From the NCBI GenBank assembly GCA_050699595.1, contig JBOHFI010000017.1, forward strand, positions 25,238 through 89,237: a DNA stretch of 64,000 bases. Reading direction: 5' to 3'. The notes under the pieces are model-generated. The model saw only the letters and a list, made by a program, of their open reading frames with translations. It was not told the DNA's origin and ran no database searches. How positions within the stretch are numbered: position 1 is the first letter of the stretch; each line of letters starts with the position of its first letter. The DNA comes from GCA-003244245 sp050699595 (GTDB lineage Bacteria; Actinomycetota; Actinomycetes; Mycobacteriales; Pseudonocardiaceae). The position numbers and the translations under genes were made by a program. Below, piece by piece: positions 15,270 through 24,238 of the stretch.

Positions 15270-16575
15270 CCTGAGTGGCTGTACCGTTGGCATCTACGGA
15301 CTTGGTCGCGAAGGCGAGGCGAATCTGCGGGCCGCGCTCGCAAGAGATTTAGATCCGATTCTTGTCGACGACGACCCCGCTCGTACCGAGATCAGTGGAA
15401 TTCCTATTATCTCGTCCTATCCCGACGGCATTAACGCGCTTCTTCGGTGCGACGTTGTTGTCAAGGCTCCCGGTATCTCTCGCTACAGTGATCAAATTAG
15501 TTTGCTCGAGCAGTCGGGAGTCGCCGTCGTTGGTGGGGTCGGTCTGTGGCTGCAGGAGGCCGACCTGTCGAAGGTACTGTGCATCACCGGAACCAAGGGC
15601 AAGAGCACCACGGCGGCGATAACGGGTCACCTCCTGACTCGACTTGGCTATAGATGCCTAGTCGGCGGCAACTTCGGACTTCCACCTCATGACACGTATG
15701 CGGAAGGTGATTATGACTACTGGGTCATCGAGATATCTAGTTACCAAGCTACCGACTTGGCTTGTTCGTCTTCAGTCGGAGTTGTCACATCCCTGCACGC
15801 CGATCATCTACCCTGGCATCGAGGTGACCCTGAAACCTATTTCAGAGACAAGCTATCCGCTACTTCGCAACATGGCAGGAGGGTAACAATCGCAAACGGA
15901 GACAGCGACCTGCTGCGCACTCGTAGTCACCTACTCGCTGATTCCGTCAGGTGGGTATACGCGAACGACGATCCAGAGGGAAGTTGGATGAGAGAACTGA
16001 ATCTTCTCGGGACGCACAATAGGCGAAACGCCCTTATCGCTCGCGCGTCTTTACAAGAACTCGGCGTTCCTGAAGCTAGCGAAGACGATCTTATGCAATT
16101 CGCCGCAAAGAATTTTCGGGGTCTTCCCAGTCGCTTGAGCGTTGTTGGATCTGTCGGTGACGTCACCTTTGTCGATGACAGCTTGTCGACAAACGTCCTC
16201 CCGACCGTCGCTGCCGTCGAAGTCTTTCCGGACCGCCGTATAGCTCTTATTGTGGGCGGTCAGAGTCGCGGAATCGACTATCACCCACTCGGCGCCGCCT
16301 TGCGGAGCCGAGTCGTAGATCTCATGTTGATTACCGTGCCTGATAATGGCCCAGAAATTCGCCGCCAGGTGGAGGACGCAGGCCCGGGTGATCACGTTGA
16401 GACCGTAGACGTCACTGAGCTTGATGAGGCTGTGCACCGGGGTTATCAGTGGGCTCGGCCTGATGGGATCGTATTGCTGTCACCAGCCGCACCAAGCTTC
16501 GGCCGTTTCCGTGACTATCACGAGCGAGCTGCCGCATTCACGGCTGCGATGGAAACTTGTCGAGATCTTGCTTAA
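15244..16575 (+). CDS. murD2: UDP-N-acetylmuramoyl-L-alanine--L-glutamate ligase
   Basis: 443 residues from the ATG at 15244, preceded by CGGAGAAAT inside the end of murL. It is a Mur ligase: N-terminal Rossmann GIYGLGREGEANL (17-29), ATP loop GTKGKS (116-121), SSYQATDL, HADHLPWH and FVDDSLSTNVLP. Beside murL this should be MurD2, which adds L-Glu rather than D-Glu to UDP-MurNAc-L-Ala. Assignment to the L-Glu type rests on linkage; the sequence alone shows only the MurD family. Whether a conventional murD and murI exist elsewhere cannot be seen here. Confidence 0.85.
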   Translation: MRPRISWSDLSGCTVGIYGLGREGEANLRAALARDLDPILVDDDPARTEISGIPIISSYPDGINALLRCDVVVKAPGISRYSDQISLLEQSGVAVVGGVGLWLQEADLSKVLCITGTKGKSTTAAITGHLLTRLGYRCLVGGNFGLPPHDTYAEGDYDYWVIEISSYQATDLACSSSVGVVTSLHADHLPWHRGDPETYFRDKLSATSQHGRRVTIANGDSDLLRTRSHLLADSVRWVYANDDPEGSWMRELNLLGTHNRRNALIARASLQELGVPEASEDDLMQFAAKNFRGLPSRLSVVGSVGDVTFVDDSLSTNVLPTVAAVEVFPDRRIALIVGGQSRGIDYHPLGAALRSRVVDLMLITVPDNGPEIRRQVEDAGPGDHVETVDVTELDEAVHRGYQWARPDGIVLLSPAAPSFGRFRDYHERAAAFTAAMETCRDLA

Positions 16576-16711
16576 AGTAGTGTGGGATCGGCAACTCGCG
16601 GTTTTGAGAGGGCCGTTTTTAGCTGCGCTTTGCCGTGCACAAAGACAAGTCTGCGCTGACAACGGTCACTTCCATGTCGCGTTCGACTTGCTAGGACGAC
16701 AGGAATGGTAC

Positions 16712-17017
16712 TTAAAGTGTTCGTCGAGTGTCACCGCCGAACGTGGGGCGTGGTGTGCGTAAACGGTGGACAGCTACGGCAGCGGCCGTCACAAGCAGTG
16801 TTGGCCGCCCGTCGTTGAGGGTGGAGATGACGGTGCCCATGGTGGTGACGTGGGCGGGCCCCGTCGGTGCGACAGAGGTGTCGCCCCCGGAAGAGTTCGG
16901 TGAGCCGGCGTACGTGCTCGACGCCGATCCGTGCTCCGCCGGGGGCCTCCTTGCGCTTCTCGTAGTAGTAGAGGCAGCCGATGTCACAGGTCTCGCCGCC
17001 AATGTGAGGATCACCAC
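16712..17017 (-). pseudogene. Decayed radical SAM gene
   Basis: Starting at 17017 the minus strand reads MVILTL in one frame. A neighbouring frame continues with TCDIGCLYYYEKRKEAPGG and VEHVRRLTELFRG, the N-terminal pattern of radical SAM maturases. The iron-sulfur motif CxxxCxxC has become CDIGCLYY, with the third cysteine read as tyrosine (TAC where TGC is expected). Frame changes and loss of the barrel show it is broken. The distal part shows no further similarity that I recognise. Confidence 0.6.
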
Positions 17018-17068
17018 ACCGTGGTGCGGGTGTCGGACTCGGCCAAGCTCTGGTATGGCTGCCCGATC

Positions 17069-17398
17069 TCAGCGGTGCCGATGCGGCTGGGCATCGGTTC
17101 CCTCCAACGGGACCCAGAAACACTCGAACTGCGTGGGCCCGGATTCGCCGGCATGGTCTTCCTGGCTGGCCCACCGCTCGGGGGTCGGCTCGGTGAGTTC
17201 GAGGTGGAACACGTGGCGACGCTGAACTTCGAACCGGTACGGGCTGATGTCGTACTCGGTCTCGCCGGGTCGCACACTCCCAGCGGGCACCTGGATGCTT
17301 ACCTCTTCGTAGCTGTAGTCGGTGTGCCGGAACACCAGCAGTCGGCCGTCGCGGACGACGTAACACAGCACGTTGTCCTTCACGACCTTCTCGGGCAT
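17069..17398 (-). pseudogene. NUDIX hydrolase lacking its Nudix box
   Basis: 109 residues: MPEKVVKDNVLCYVVRDGRL, LVFRHTDYSYEEVSIQVPAG and SVRPGE, then directly TEYDISPYRFEVQRRHVFHL and FECFWVPLE. In intact proteins of this kind the GX5EX7REUXEEXGU box lies between PGE and the second block; here it is absent without breaking the frame. The C-terminus also ends abruptly in PHRHR. The enzyme should be inactive. It lies just before the radical SAM remnant on the same strand. Confidence 0.7.
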
Positions 17399-17509
17399 GA
17401 CGTCCTTTCCCGCCAGCGGGACAGTCGGGCGTCGGTAGTTGGCCTATTCGTCGAGATAGCGCGTGGCGGGCAACGCTGCGAGCACTCGAAGGGGGCGCGG
17501 CAGCGCTGG

Positions 17510-18880
17510 TTAGTGCGGTGTCAGGAGGCTGGTGGCGTGCTCGGTGAGCTGGCGGACGGCTGGCCGTCGTCGGTAGGGGGTGAGGTCGCTGACGAGCTGG
17601 TTGAGGTGGCCGACGCAGCGGGCGGAGTCGACCTCCCCGGTGAGGGTCTCCACCGCGCGGGTGGCCAGAGTGACGGCGTGGTCGACTTCGGGCTGGTCCT
17701 GGCGCAGGTAGGTGGTGGCCAGCAGGATGTGGCGCAGCGCGCCCTCGCGGGCACAACTGGAATCCTGCAGCCGTAGCGCGTTGCGCAGATGCTGGCGGGC
17801 CAGGCCCCAGTCCTGTAGGCGCAGGTAGCAGAAGCCGGCCATGGCATGGGTTTGGGCCTCGTCGAGCCAGTAACACCAACCCGGCTCTCCTGCGGAGGAG
17901 GGCGGGTCGCCGAGCCGGTCGAAGGCGGTGTCCAGCGCGCGGCGGCACTCGGTTATCGCGTGGTCGCAGGCGTACGCTTCGGCCGCGCGCAGATCGCAGA
18001 TCGCTGCTATCCGGGGTGAGGCACCGGGGTAGCCTGCCCGGGCGGTTTCGGCTAGCGTGACCGCCTCCCGGATCTGGCCCAGGTCCTTGGCTTGCAAGGA
18101 CATGAATCCGAGGATGTTGGCGCCTAGTGCCCGGTCCCCGGAGGCGTGCGCGGCGTGCAGCGCGGCGACCCAGTACCGCTGGGCCTGCGGATGGTGCCCG
18201 CTCTCCAGCGCGGACCAGCCGGCCAGCCGCGTCAACTCACCTGCGGTCGCGTGCAGCCGCCGCCCTACGCTGTCGGTGTAGCGGCGCTGGTCGAGTAGGC
18301 CCAGCACGTACCGCAGATTCGCCCGAATCAGCGGCAGCAGTGTCTCACCGCCGAGCTGGTCGTCCATCCGGCGTAGCTGGCCGGTGATGGCGTCGAGGTG
18401 GTCGACCACCTCGACCGGCAGTGGCGAGCCGGACGGGCGAGCCACGCCAGCGTCGGGGCGGGCGATCAGCCATTCGTGGGCGGGTGTGCACGCCGCGGCA
18501 CCCAGCAAGGTGAGCAGAATCCGCCGGTCCATGCTTCCAGCGTCGGTCACCACCCGCACCGCGCGCAAACTCCCGGCCGCGGTCCAGGGCAGCACCAGCC
18601 CACTGATCGCCGAGACAGCCTCCACGTCATCGCCGCCCCAGCCCAGGTCGGCGCCGGTGATTGGGCGCCCCAGTTCGTCGGTCAGTAGCGCGGCTGTCAG
18701 CGCGGGCCAGGGGGAGCGTGGGCGGTCGCCGCGCAGCCATTTGTAGGGCGTCTTCGCGTGCACCCGCTCGGAGCGCCCGTGCAGCGTGGCGACGCTGTTC
18801 AGCCGCCGGGCCAACACCTCGGGCTTCCAGCCCAGCTCGGTCAGCACGACAGCAAACCCCATGAAGGACGGCGCGCTCAC
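17510..18880 (-). CDS. XRE-type regulator with TPR-like C-terminus
   Basis: 456 residues. The N-terminal HTH (about 8-60) contains VVLTELGWKPEVLARRLN and TPYKWLRGDRPRSPWP. A long helical repeat region resembling TPR solenoids follows (WSALESGHHPQAQRYWVAAL, ATTYLRQDQPEVDHAVTLAT). This is a large family in Pseudonocardiaceae and Streptomyces, often beside RiPP or redox genes. It ends 3 bp after the flavoprotein gene starts its own 3' end region on the same strand. Fragments of its two ends occur at 10898 and 12830-12933. Confidence 0.8.
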   Translation of the reverse strand: MSAPSFMGFAVVLTELGWKPEVLARRLNSVATLHGRSERVHAKTPYKWLRGDRPRSPWPALTAALLTDELGRPITGADLGWGGDDVEAVSAISGLVLPWTAAGSLRAVRVVTDAGSMDRRILLTLLGAAACTPAHEWLIARPDAGVARPSGSPLPVEVVDHLDAITGQLRRMDDQLGGETLLPLIRANLRYVLGLLDQRRYTDSVGRRLHATAGELTRLAGWSALESGHHPQAQRYWVAALHAAHASGDRALGANILGFMSLQAKDLGQIREAVTLAETARAGYPGASPRIAAICDLRAAEAYACDHAITECRRALDTAFDRLGDPPSSAGEPGWCYWLDEAQTHAMAGFCYLRLQDWGLARQHLRNALRLQDSSCAREGALRHILLATTYLRQDQPEVDHAVTLATRAVETLTGEVDSARCVGHLNQLVSDLTPYRRRPAVRQLTEHATSLLTPH

Positions 18881-18883
18881 CGC

Positions 18884-20542
18884 TCATAGATCGAGGGTGA
18901 GCCGCTCGCTATGAGCACGGGACACACAGATCAGCATCGCGCCTGCAGCGCGCTCAGCGCTGCTGAGCAGTTCGTCGCGGTGATCGGGTTCGCCGGCCAG
19001 GACCGTCGTGCGGCACGTGCCGCACACACCCTGTTCACACCCGGCCGCGACGGCGGGCAGCACATCGCGGATCGCCTGCAGGACGGTGCGGTCGGCGGGC
19101 ACGGTGATGATGCGCCCGGTCCGGCGCAGCTCGACCTGGAACGCCGCACCGGTGCCGGTGTCGGTACCGGTGAAACGCTCACGGTGCAGGCTCAGATCAG
19201 GCCGGGCGGCGACCAGCTCCCGCACCGCGTGCAGCATGCGTTCCGGGCCACAGCAGTATACCGCGGTACCCGGGGACGCGGCACCGATGATCACCCGTAG
19301 ATCCGGCCGGCCGCGCTCGTCCGCGGGCATGATGCCGACCCGGTCGGGGCCCAGCGCGCGGACCTCGTCGAGGAAGGCCATGCCGGCGCGCCGGCGCCCG
19401 GTGTACACCAGCGTCCACTCACCACCGATGGAAGCCACCCGAGCCACCAGGGCCAGCACGGCGGTGATCCCGATCCCGCCGGCGATGAACAGGTAGGCCG
19501 CGCTGGGTACCAACGGGAAATGGTTGCGCGGTCCCTGCACAGTGATCAGCCGGCCGGCCCGGGCGGAGGTGTGCACCTCAACCGACCCGCCACGCCCTAC
19601 CGGCACCTGCAAGACCGCGATCCGGTAGGAAAGGGTGTCGTCCGGGTCACCGCACAATGAATAGTGCCGGCGTCGGCCTGAGGGCAGCGCCACCTCGATA
19701 TGCGCACCCGGCTCCCAACTCGGCAGTGGTGCGCCGTCAGGTGAATGCAATCGCAGCGATAAGACGTTGTCGGCCTCCCACGTCGTCTGACCGATGAGCA
19801 GCCGCATCCCGGTCTCCACCGCGAGGGTGGCCGGCGCAGCGATGGTCGCGGTCGGTTCCGGACTCGCTGGTTCCCGCACCGTCGGGTCGACCGTGCGCGC
19901 GGTGAGCAGCCGCACTACCGCCAGGAACAGGATCACGGCCCCTGCCACCAGACCGGCCCACTGCAAGACCGGTTGGGTGGTGTCGCTGCCCGCCAGGACG
20001 GTGTGCGCGCTGGCCAGGCCCCACACCGGGAACGCCAGCAGGTGCACCCGACGCCACCACCGCCAGGGCAGCGCGCCTCGCGCCCATGAGGTCAGTATCA
20101 CTGCGATGAGCAGGTAGAAGGCCAGTGCCCCCAAGCCCTGCGCCACCGGATTCGCCCGCCGGGCGAACGGGACGAGCAGCTCCCGCAGGCCGATGTGCAG
20201 CCGGGGGGCGGCGAGCACCGAAGCCAGGTGGATCACGGTGAACACCACCGCCAGCGCCCCGATGAACTCGTGGAGTCCCTGCGTCCACTGACGCGGGGTG
20301 CCCCGGGCCAGCTGCGTGCTCATCAGCAGCCCACCCGCTACCGAAGCGCTGAGCAACACCCAGGCCAGCAGGCCCGACGCGCGGGCCACATACCACCACA
20401 CCGCGGGGTCGAGCTGAACCCGGGACACGGGCGGACCGGCTACCCGGGCCATCAGCGCCACCAACGTCATCGTGGCGGCGGCGCAGACGCCCCCGGCCCA
20501 GATCCGTGAAGCGTCAGCAGGCCGGGCCGGCGGGTCAGCCAT
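18884..20542 (-). CDS. Ferric-reductase-like membrane flavoprotein with 2Fe-2S domain
   Basis: 552 residues from the ATG at 20542, which overlaps the end of the upstream gene by 8 bp. The N-terminal half has about six membrane helices in the ferric reductase-like style (WYVARASGLLAWVLLSASVA, HEFIGALAVVFTVIHLASVL). The middle is a ferredoxin-reductase FAD/NAD module (RRHYSLCGDPDD, FIAGGIGITAVLAL, VYCCGPERML). The C-terminus is a plant-type ferredoxin (CEQGVCGTCRTT plus a later LIC). Electrons would pass from NAD(P)H through flavin and 2Fe-2S to a haem in the membrane domain. The substrate is unknown. Confidence 0.88.
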   Translation of the reverse strand: MADPPARPADASRIWAGGVCAAATMTLVALMARVAGPPVSRVQLDPAVWWYVARASGLLAWVLLSASVAGGLLMSTQLARGTPRQWTQGLHEFIGALAVVFTVIHLASVLAAPRLHIGLRELLVPFARRANPVAQGLGALAFYLLIAVILTSWARGALPWRWWRRVHLLAFPVWGLASAHTVLAGSDTTQPVLQWAGLVAGAVILFLAVVRLLTARTVDPTVREPASPEPTATIAAPATLAVETGMRLLIGQTTWEADNVLSLRLHSPDGAPLPSWEPGAHIEVALPSGRRRHYSLCGDPDDTLSYRIAVLQVPVGRGGSVEVHTSARAGRLITVQGPRNHFPLVPSAAYLFIAGGIGITAVLALVARVASIGGEWTLVYTGRRRAGMAFLDEVRALGPDRVGIMPADERGRPDLRVIIGAASPGTAVYCCGPERMLHAVRELVAARPDLSLHRERFTGTDTGTGAAFQVELRRTGRIITVPADRTVLQAIRDVLPAVAAGCEQGVCGTCRTTVLAGEPDHRDELLSSAERAAGAMLICVSRAHSERLTLDL

Positions 20543-21281
20543 CGTGGTCGCTCGTGGGGTGGTTTCCGGCCACCGTCTTCGGGTCGCCATCCGGCGATCG
20601 GCCCGGCGCCGTGTTCTGGGTGCTCGACGGTCCGGAAGCGCCGGCGTGGCCGGCCGGCCTGGGGGTCTCCCGGGGGGCGGGCTCCACGCTGTGGCTATCC
20701 CGGCCGAACAGTACGGCGCGCAGGCCCGGGAGCACCGCAGCCGTCATCCACCGCCAGACGGAACCGGTAGCCGGCTTCGGCGGGCCACCGACCGGGGTAT
20801 CACCGGCAGCCGGAGGCAGCTCAGCGGGACCCGGCACAGGCGTGCCGGAGGAACCCGTCGGGGTGACCGGACTGCTGCGATCTCGAGGTGGGACGGAGGC
20901 ACCACTCACATTGGTCGGTGCGGGCGACGGCGACATCGGAACGCTCGCCGAGGATCTCCCGTCACCGCCGTCGGTCGGGGAGGGCGGATTGCTCCCCGTC
21001 GCCGGCCGCAGGCCTGCTGGTGCCGACCCCATTCCCGGGCTTGCCGCTGCCCGCTCTATTCCCGGGCCGCCCGCTGTCGGCCACATTTCACCGCCACCTG
21101 GCGTCGGCCTGGGTTTACCGTCTTCCGACTGCGGCCCGGGCGTGGTGACCGGTGCCGGCGGTGGCCCCAGACCGAGCCTTCCCAAGCCGAACCCACCGAC
21201 GAGCGAGCCCACCACGAGCGCACCGGCACTCGCCGTCAGCGCGATCGAACCAGCCCAGGCGATTGCTCGACGTCGCTCCAT
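20535..21281 (-). CDS. Proline-rich membrane-anchored protein
   Basis: 248 residues: an N-terminal hydrophobic segment (WAGSIALTASAGALVVGSLV, about residues 9-28), then a long Pro/Gly/Ser/Thr-rich low-complexity tail with no recognised fold. The stop overlaps the flavoprotein start, so the genes are coupled. It may anchor or space a redox partner, but this is a guess. Only the membrane segment and composition are visible. Confidence 0.6.
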   Translation of the reverse strand: MERRRAIAWAGSIALTASAGALVVGSLVGGFGLGRLGLGPPPAPVTTPGPQSEDGKPRPTPGGGEMWPTAGGPGIERAAASPGMGSAPAGLRPATGSNPPSPTDGGDGRSSASVPMSPSPAPTNVSGASVPPRDRSSPVTPTGSSGTPVPGPAELPPAAGDTPVGGPPKPATGSVWRWMTAAVLPGLRAVLFGRDSHSVEPAPRETPRPAGHAGASGPSSTQNTAPGRSPDGDPKTVAGNHPTSDHDG

Positions 21282-21539
21282 CGCTGCTCCGTTGAGGACC
21301 CCGTAGACAGATTAGCGAAGGCTAACTTAACAAAAAGCGGCGGTCTAGCCCGGAGCCGCTATCTCCGCTGTCGCTCCACCGGGCATCGGCTGGGTGCTGT
21401 CAGTGCGCCGAGCTCGACAGTGGAGCTACTCGGCTGGCCTTGGGACAGCTCTGCTGTCGAGCTCGGCAACAGTAGAGCCGATCACCTCCCAACTAGTACG
21501 GCAGCCGCACCATGTGATCTCGATCCGTGGCCGGCAGTG

Positions 21540-21606
21540 CATGATCACGGTTTGTGTGCGTAGGACGACACGACGTGTCGTCCTACGCACACAAACCGTG
21601 ATCATG
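21540..21606. repeat. 67-nt near-perfect palindrome, family member 1
   Basis: Arms of 33 bp with a single-base centre: CATGATCACGGTTTGTGTGC at the outside, GTAGGACGACACG inside. A second palindrome at 43173-43235 shares the outer 18 bases (TGATCACGGTTTGTGTGC), but its inner stem differs and is still fully complementary. It lies between the convergent or terminal regions of prk and the proline-rich gene. Confidence 0.85.
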
Positions 21607-21684
21607 GTGTCCGAGGTGCGGCCGGCAGTCCTTCTGGCGATGTCACCCAGCGCGCAACCGACGACACGAACTACCTCCGACTTG

Positions 21685-22623
21685 TCAGCGAACTGCGTCG
21701 AGCATGTGGTAGAGCAGCAGTAGCTGGGTGATCGCCAGTGGCTCGCTGCGGGTGCCCTCACCGATCTGGCCCAGCGAGGAGGGCAGCTCCGCCGCGGTGT
21801 CGAGCTTGGTCCAGATCGCCTTCTCCAGCAGCCGGCTCTCCTCGCGGGGCACGTACCCGTGTATGTGCAGCGCCTCCACCGGTCTGCCGTCGTCGTCGCG
21901 GGCCAGCCGCAGGTGCATGGCGCGCCGGTCGGACTCGCGGAACACTCCGGTGAGGTCGGGGTGGGGGATCGTCGGGCGCAGCGTCAGCTCAGCGGACAGC
22001 GGGGTCTCCGGTGGGTCATCGCGCTGCTCGACGGGACCGAACCGGACCACGATGTCGGCGGCGGAGCGTTGCGGACGGATGAACGACTCGGACTCGGGCT
22101 CGCGCTTGTCGAGCTCGGCCAGCACCTGTTCCGGGGTGTATCCGCGCTTGGTGACATCCCGGGTGACCTTCCAATCCCGCCGGATGTGCTCCGGTGGGTC
22201 GAGGTACACGGTGATGTCGAAGCACGCCTGGGCCAGCCGGGTGTACAGCGGCAGCAGGCCTTCCACGATGACGAACTCGGTGGGTGTGATGAGCTCTGGC
22301 CGGACGAGCCGGCCGGTGTGGTGGTCATAGATCGGCTTGAGCACCGGCTGGCCGGTGGCCAGCAGCTGCAGGTGCTGTTCCATGATCTGCACGTAGTTGC
22401 AGTCCGGGTGCAGCGCGGTGAACGGCAGTCCCTTGCGTTCGGTCCGGTCGTAGCGGTGGTAGTCATCCACGCACAGCGAGGTGATCCGATCGGCGCCCAG
22501 CGCGTCCACCAGGCCTTTGGTCAGCGTGGTCTTCCCCGCAGCGCTGTCACCGGCGATCGCGAGCATCACCGGGCGCGACGTACCGGACCCGGCTCGCTCC
22601 ATCCGCAACAACTTATCGGGCAT
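21685..22623 (-). CDS. prk: Phosphoribulokinase
   Basis: 312 residues from the ATG at 22623, preceded by GAGAAGAGGTGTTGTC. The P-loop is IAGDSAAGKTTLTKG (GDSAAGKT at 25-32). Other PRK features are CVDDYHRYDRTERK, TALHPDCNYV, PIYDHHTG and IVEGLLPLYTRLAQ. It phosphorylates ribulose 5-phosphate to RuBP, the RuBisCO substrate. The RuBisCO operon lies 7 kb away in this window, so the pathway is complete at this step. It is divergent from a LuxR-type response regulator. Confidence 0.9.
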   Translation of the reverse strand: MPDKLLRMERAGSGTSRPVMLAIAGDSAAGKTTLTKGLVDALGADRITSLCVDDYHRYDRTERKGLPFTALHPDCNYVQIMEQHLQLLATGQPVLKPIYDHHTGRLVRPELITPTEFVIVEGLLPLYTRLAQACFDITVYLDPPEHIRRDWKVTRDVTKRGYTPEQVLAELDKREPESESFIRPQRSAADIVVRFGPVEQRDDPPETPLSAELTLRPTIPHPDLTGVFRESDRRAMHLRLARDDDGRPVEALHIHGYVPREESRLLEKAIWTKLDTAAELPSSLGQIGEGTRSEPLAITQLLLLYHMLDAVR

Positions 22624-22802
22624 GACAACACCTCTTCTCCACAAGGCCACGCCAGGACGCCATGAGCCGTATCTGACGGTAATAACGCCGGCCGCGGCCG
22701 GCGTCCCCTCCTGGAGGGAAAGGCGAGGGGAATCCGTCCCCCGCATCGTGTCCCCACATCGTGTCACCGGTCAGGCCTAATGGGCTGATTACACTCAGTG
22801 TT

Positions 22803-23462
22803 ATGGACGGCCAGCCGCTACGCGTGGTCCTGGTCGATGATCATGAGATGGTGCGTACCGGTCTCAAGGCGATGCTCAGCCGGTTCGCTGGGCAAGTGCG
22901 GGTGGTCGGCGAAGCCGCGGACGCCGCGACCGCGCGGCGGGTGGTGGCCGGGCTGAACCCCGACGTCGTCCTCGCCGACGTGCGGTTGGGCGGGGAGAGC
23001 GGGCTGGAGCTGTGCCGCGACCTCGTGCGGGACTGTCCCGGGCGTCGGGTCGTCCTGCTCACCGTCTACGACGACGAGCAGTACCTGTTCCAAGCCATGC
23101 AGGCGGGAGCGGCGGGCTACCTCCTCAAGCGGATCGACGGCCCGGAGCTGGTCGACCAACTGCACCGGGTGCACGCAGGCGCCGTGGTCGTCGATGTCGG
23201 CCTCAGTGCTCGGGCCGGGGCTTCCGCAGCTCGACTACAGGCCGGCGAGTACTGGCCCGGCGCGCACCTCGGCCTCACCCAACGGGAGAGCGAGGTGCTC
23301 TCGCTGATGGTGGCCGGCTCGTCCAACCGGGCCATCGCCGCCGAACTGGTGGTCGGCGAGGAGACGGTGAAGAGTCACGTGCGGGGCATCTACCGCAAGC
23401 TGTCGGTGACCGACCGGGCGGCGGCGGTGGCGACAGCGCTGCGCGAGGGCCTCTTCCGCTAG
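22803..23462 (+). CDS. NarL/LuxR-family response regulator
   Basis: 219 residues from the ATG at 22803. The receiver domain has the acidic pocket (DDHE at 12-15), phospho-acceptor D59 in VVLADVRLG and conserved LTVYDDEQY and LLKRID. The C-terminal LuxR HTH is LTQRESEVLSLMVAGSSNRA and VKSHVRGIYRKL. No histidine kinase gene is adjacent, so it is an orphan. A TACACT box lies about 7 nt upstream of the ATG, suggesting a leaderless mRNA. It is divergent from prk, which makes a role in prk control possible but unproven. Confidence 0.88.
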   Translation: MDGQPLRVVLVDDHEMVRTGLKAMLSRFAGQVRVVGEAADAATARRVVAGLNPDVVLADVRLGGESGLELCRDLVRDCPGRRVVLLTVYDDEQYLFQAMQAGAAGYLLKRIDGPELVDQLHRVHAGAVVVDVGLSARAGASAARLQAGEYWPGAHLGLTQRESEVLSLMVAGSSNRAIAAELVVGEETVKSHVRGIYRKLSVTDRAAAVATALREGLFR

Positions 23463-23947
23463 GGTGTGCCACGGCAGCGGCCGATCTTGACCCCGCACCA
23501 CAGGAGCCGGCCGCTGACTTCGCCGGTCTGCGGGTGCCGCAGCCACTGCAGCCCGAACGGCGAGGGGATACCGAGCAGCATCGCGTGCCTGAGAGCCGAG
23601 AGCACAGAGACACAAACCTCGACGATGATCCCGTCGTTGTGCATGAGCACGGCGAACCCGACCATGCCCTCGGGACCACTCACCGGGTCGAGGCGCGACG
23701 GTTCACCCGAGGGCATCGCGGCGCGCACATCATCGATCGCGGCCTGAACAAGGTAGCTCGTGCGCGTCTGCACCGCTGCCACGGTATCGGGGGCGACCTC
23801 CCACGCTGCCAGCGTCGAGGCCACCAGCTCCTCGGTGACCGCCAGGCCGGCGGGAGTCGCCGACAGCATCAGCGTCTCCGCGCGCCGGCATCCGGCACAC
23901 CGGAGCACGCCCGCGCGCTTGTGATCGTCCATGCTGGGCAGCGTCAT
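23459..23947 (-). CDS. Hypothetical protein, possible HATPase-like regulator partner
   Basis: 162 residues from the ATG at 23947 with GGGGAGG upstream. Near the N-terminus is a CxxC-like pair (LRCAGCRRAETLML), followed by a region resembling the small ATP-binding proteins that accompany XRE/DUF397 genes in Streptomyces (VTEELVASTLAAWEV, AVLMHNDGIIVEVCVSVLSA). Clear N and G boxes of a HATPase are not visible, so the relation is tentative. It is divergent from the XRE gene at 24239 and overlaps the response regulator end by 4 bp. Confidence 0.55.
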   Translation of the reverse strand: MTLPSMDDHKRAGVLRCAGCRRAETLMLSATPAGLAVTEELVASTLAAWEVAPDTVAAVQTRTSYLVQAAIDDVRAAMPSGEPSRLDPVSGPEGMVGFAVLMHNDGIIVEVCVSVLSALRHAMLLGIPSPFGLQWLRHPQTGEVSGRLLWCGVKIGRCRGTP

Positions 23948-23996
23948 CCCGTGCCTCCCCTTGCCTTCCCGCGCATGACGTGCGGACCGTGTGGAT

Positions 23997-24037
23997 GGCG
24001 GCGACCCCGGCGCTTACGGGGCAGCGGGGTCGCCGCC
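23997..24037. other. Stem-loop in the divergent spacer
   Basis: GGCGGCGACCCC and GGGGTCGCCGCC are perfect 12-bp arms around a 17-nt loop. It lacks a U-tract, so it is not a classical terminator. Confidence 0.45.
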
Positions 24038-24130
24038 GGCCGGCCGTCACTGCGGGACGACCGGCGACCGGTCGAGCCTGGGTGAGGGGGATAATCACCG
24101 GGTTACGCCAGGCTCGGTGGCCATGCCGAA

Positions 24131-24146
24131 ATAATGTCCGCATTAT
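24131..24146. promoter_or_regulatory. Candidate operator ATAATG-TCCG-CATTAT
   Basis: Perfect 6-bp arms with a 4-bp spacer in an AT-rich patch about 95 bp upstream of the XRE gene. It could bind that regulator. The symmetry is visible; the binding is inferred. Confidence 0.35.
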
Positions 24147-24238
24147 GTGACGTCTGCAAGTCCCCCAACCGGGTGACGCGCTTGACACGCGCCCGGCGCT
24201 CGGGGGAAACCATCGGGTGACTGAAGGGAGCCCAACCT

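Noticed and set aside
16731..17948. 405-residue minus-strand frame
   Set aside because: Arginine/proline-rich shadow of the regulator gene and of the pseudogene region; only a short stretch resembles radical SAM and is reported separately.
20472..21563. 363-residue plus-strand frame
   Set aside because: Low-complexity shadow of the proline-rich minus-strand gene.
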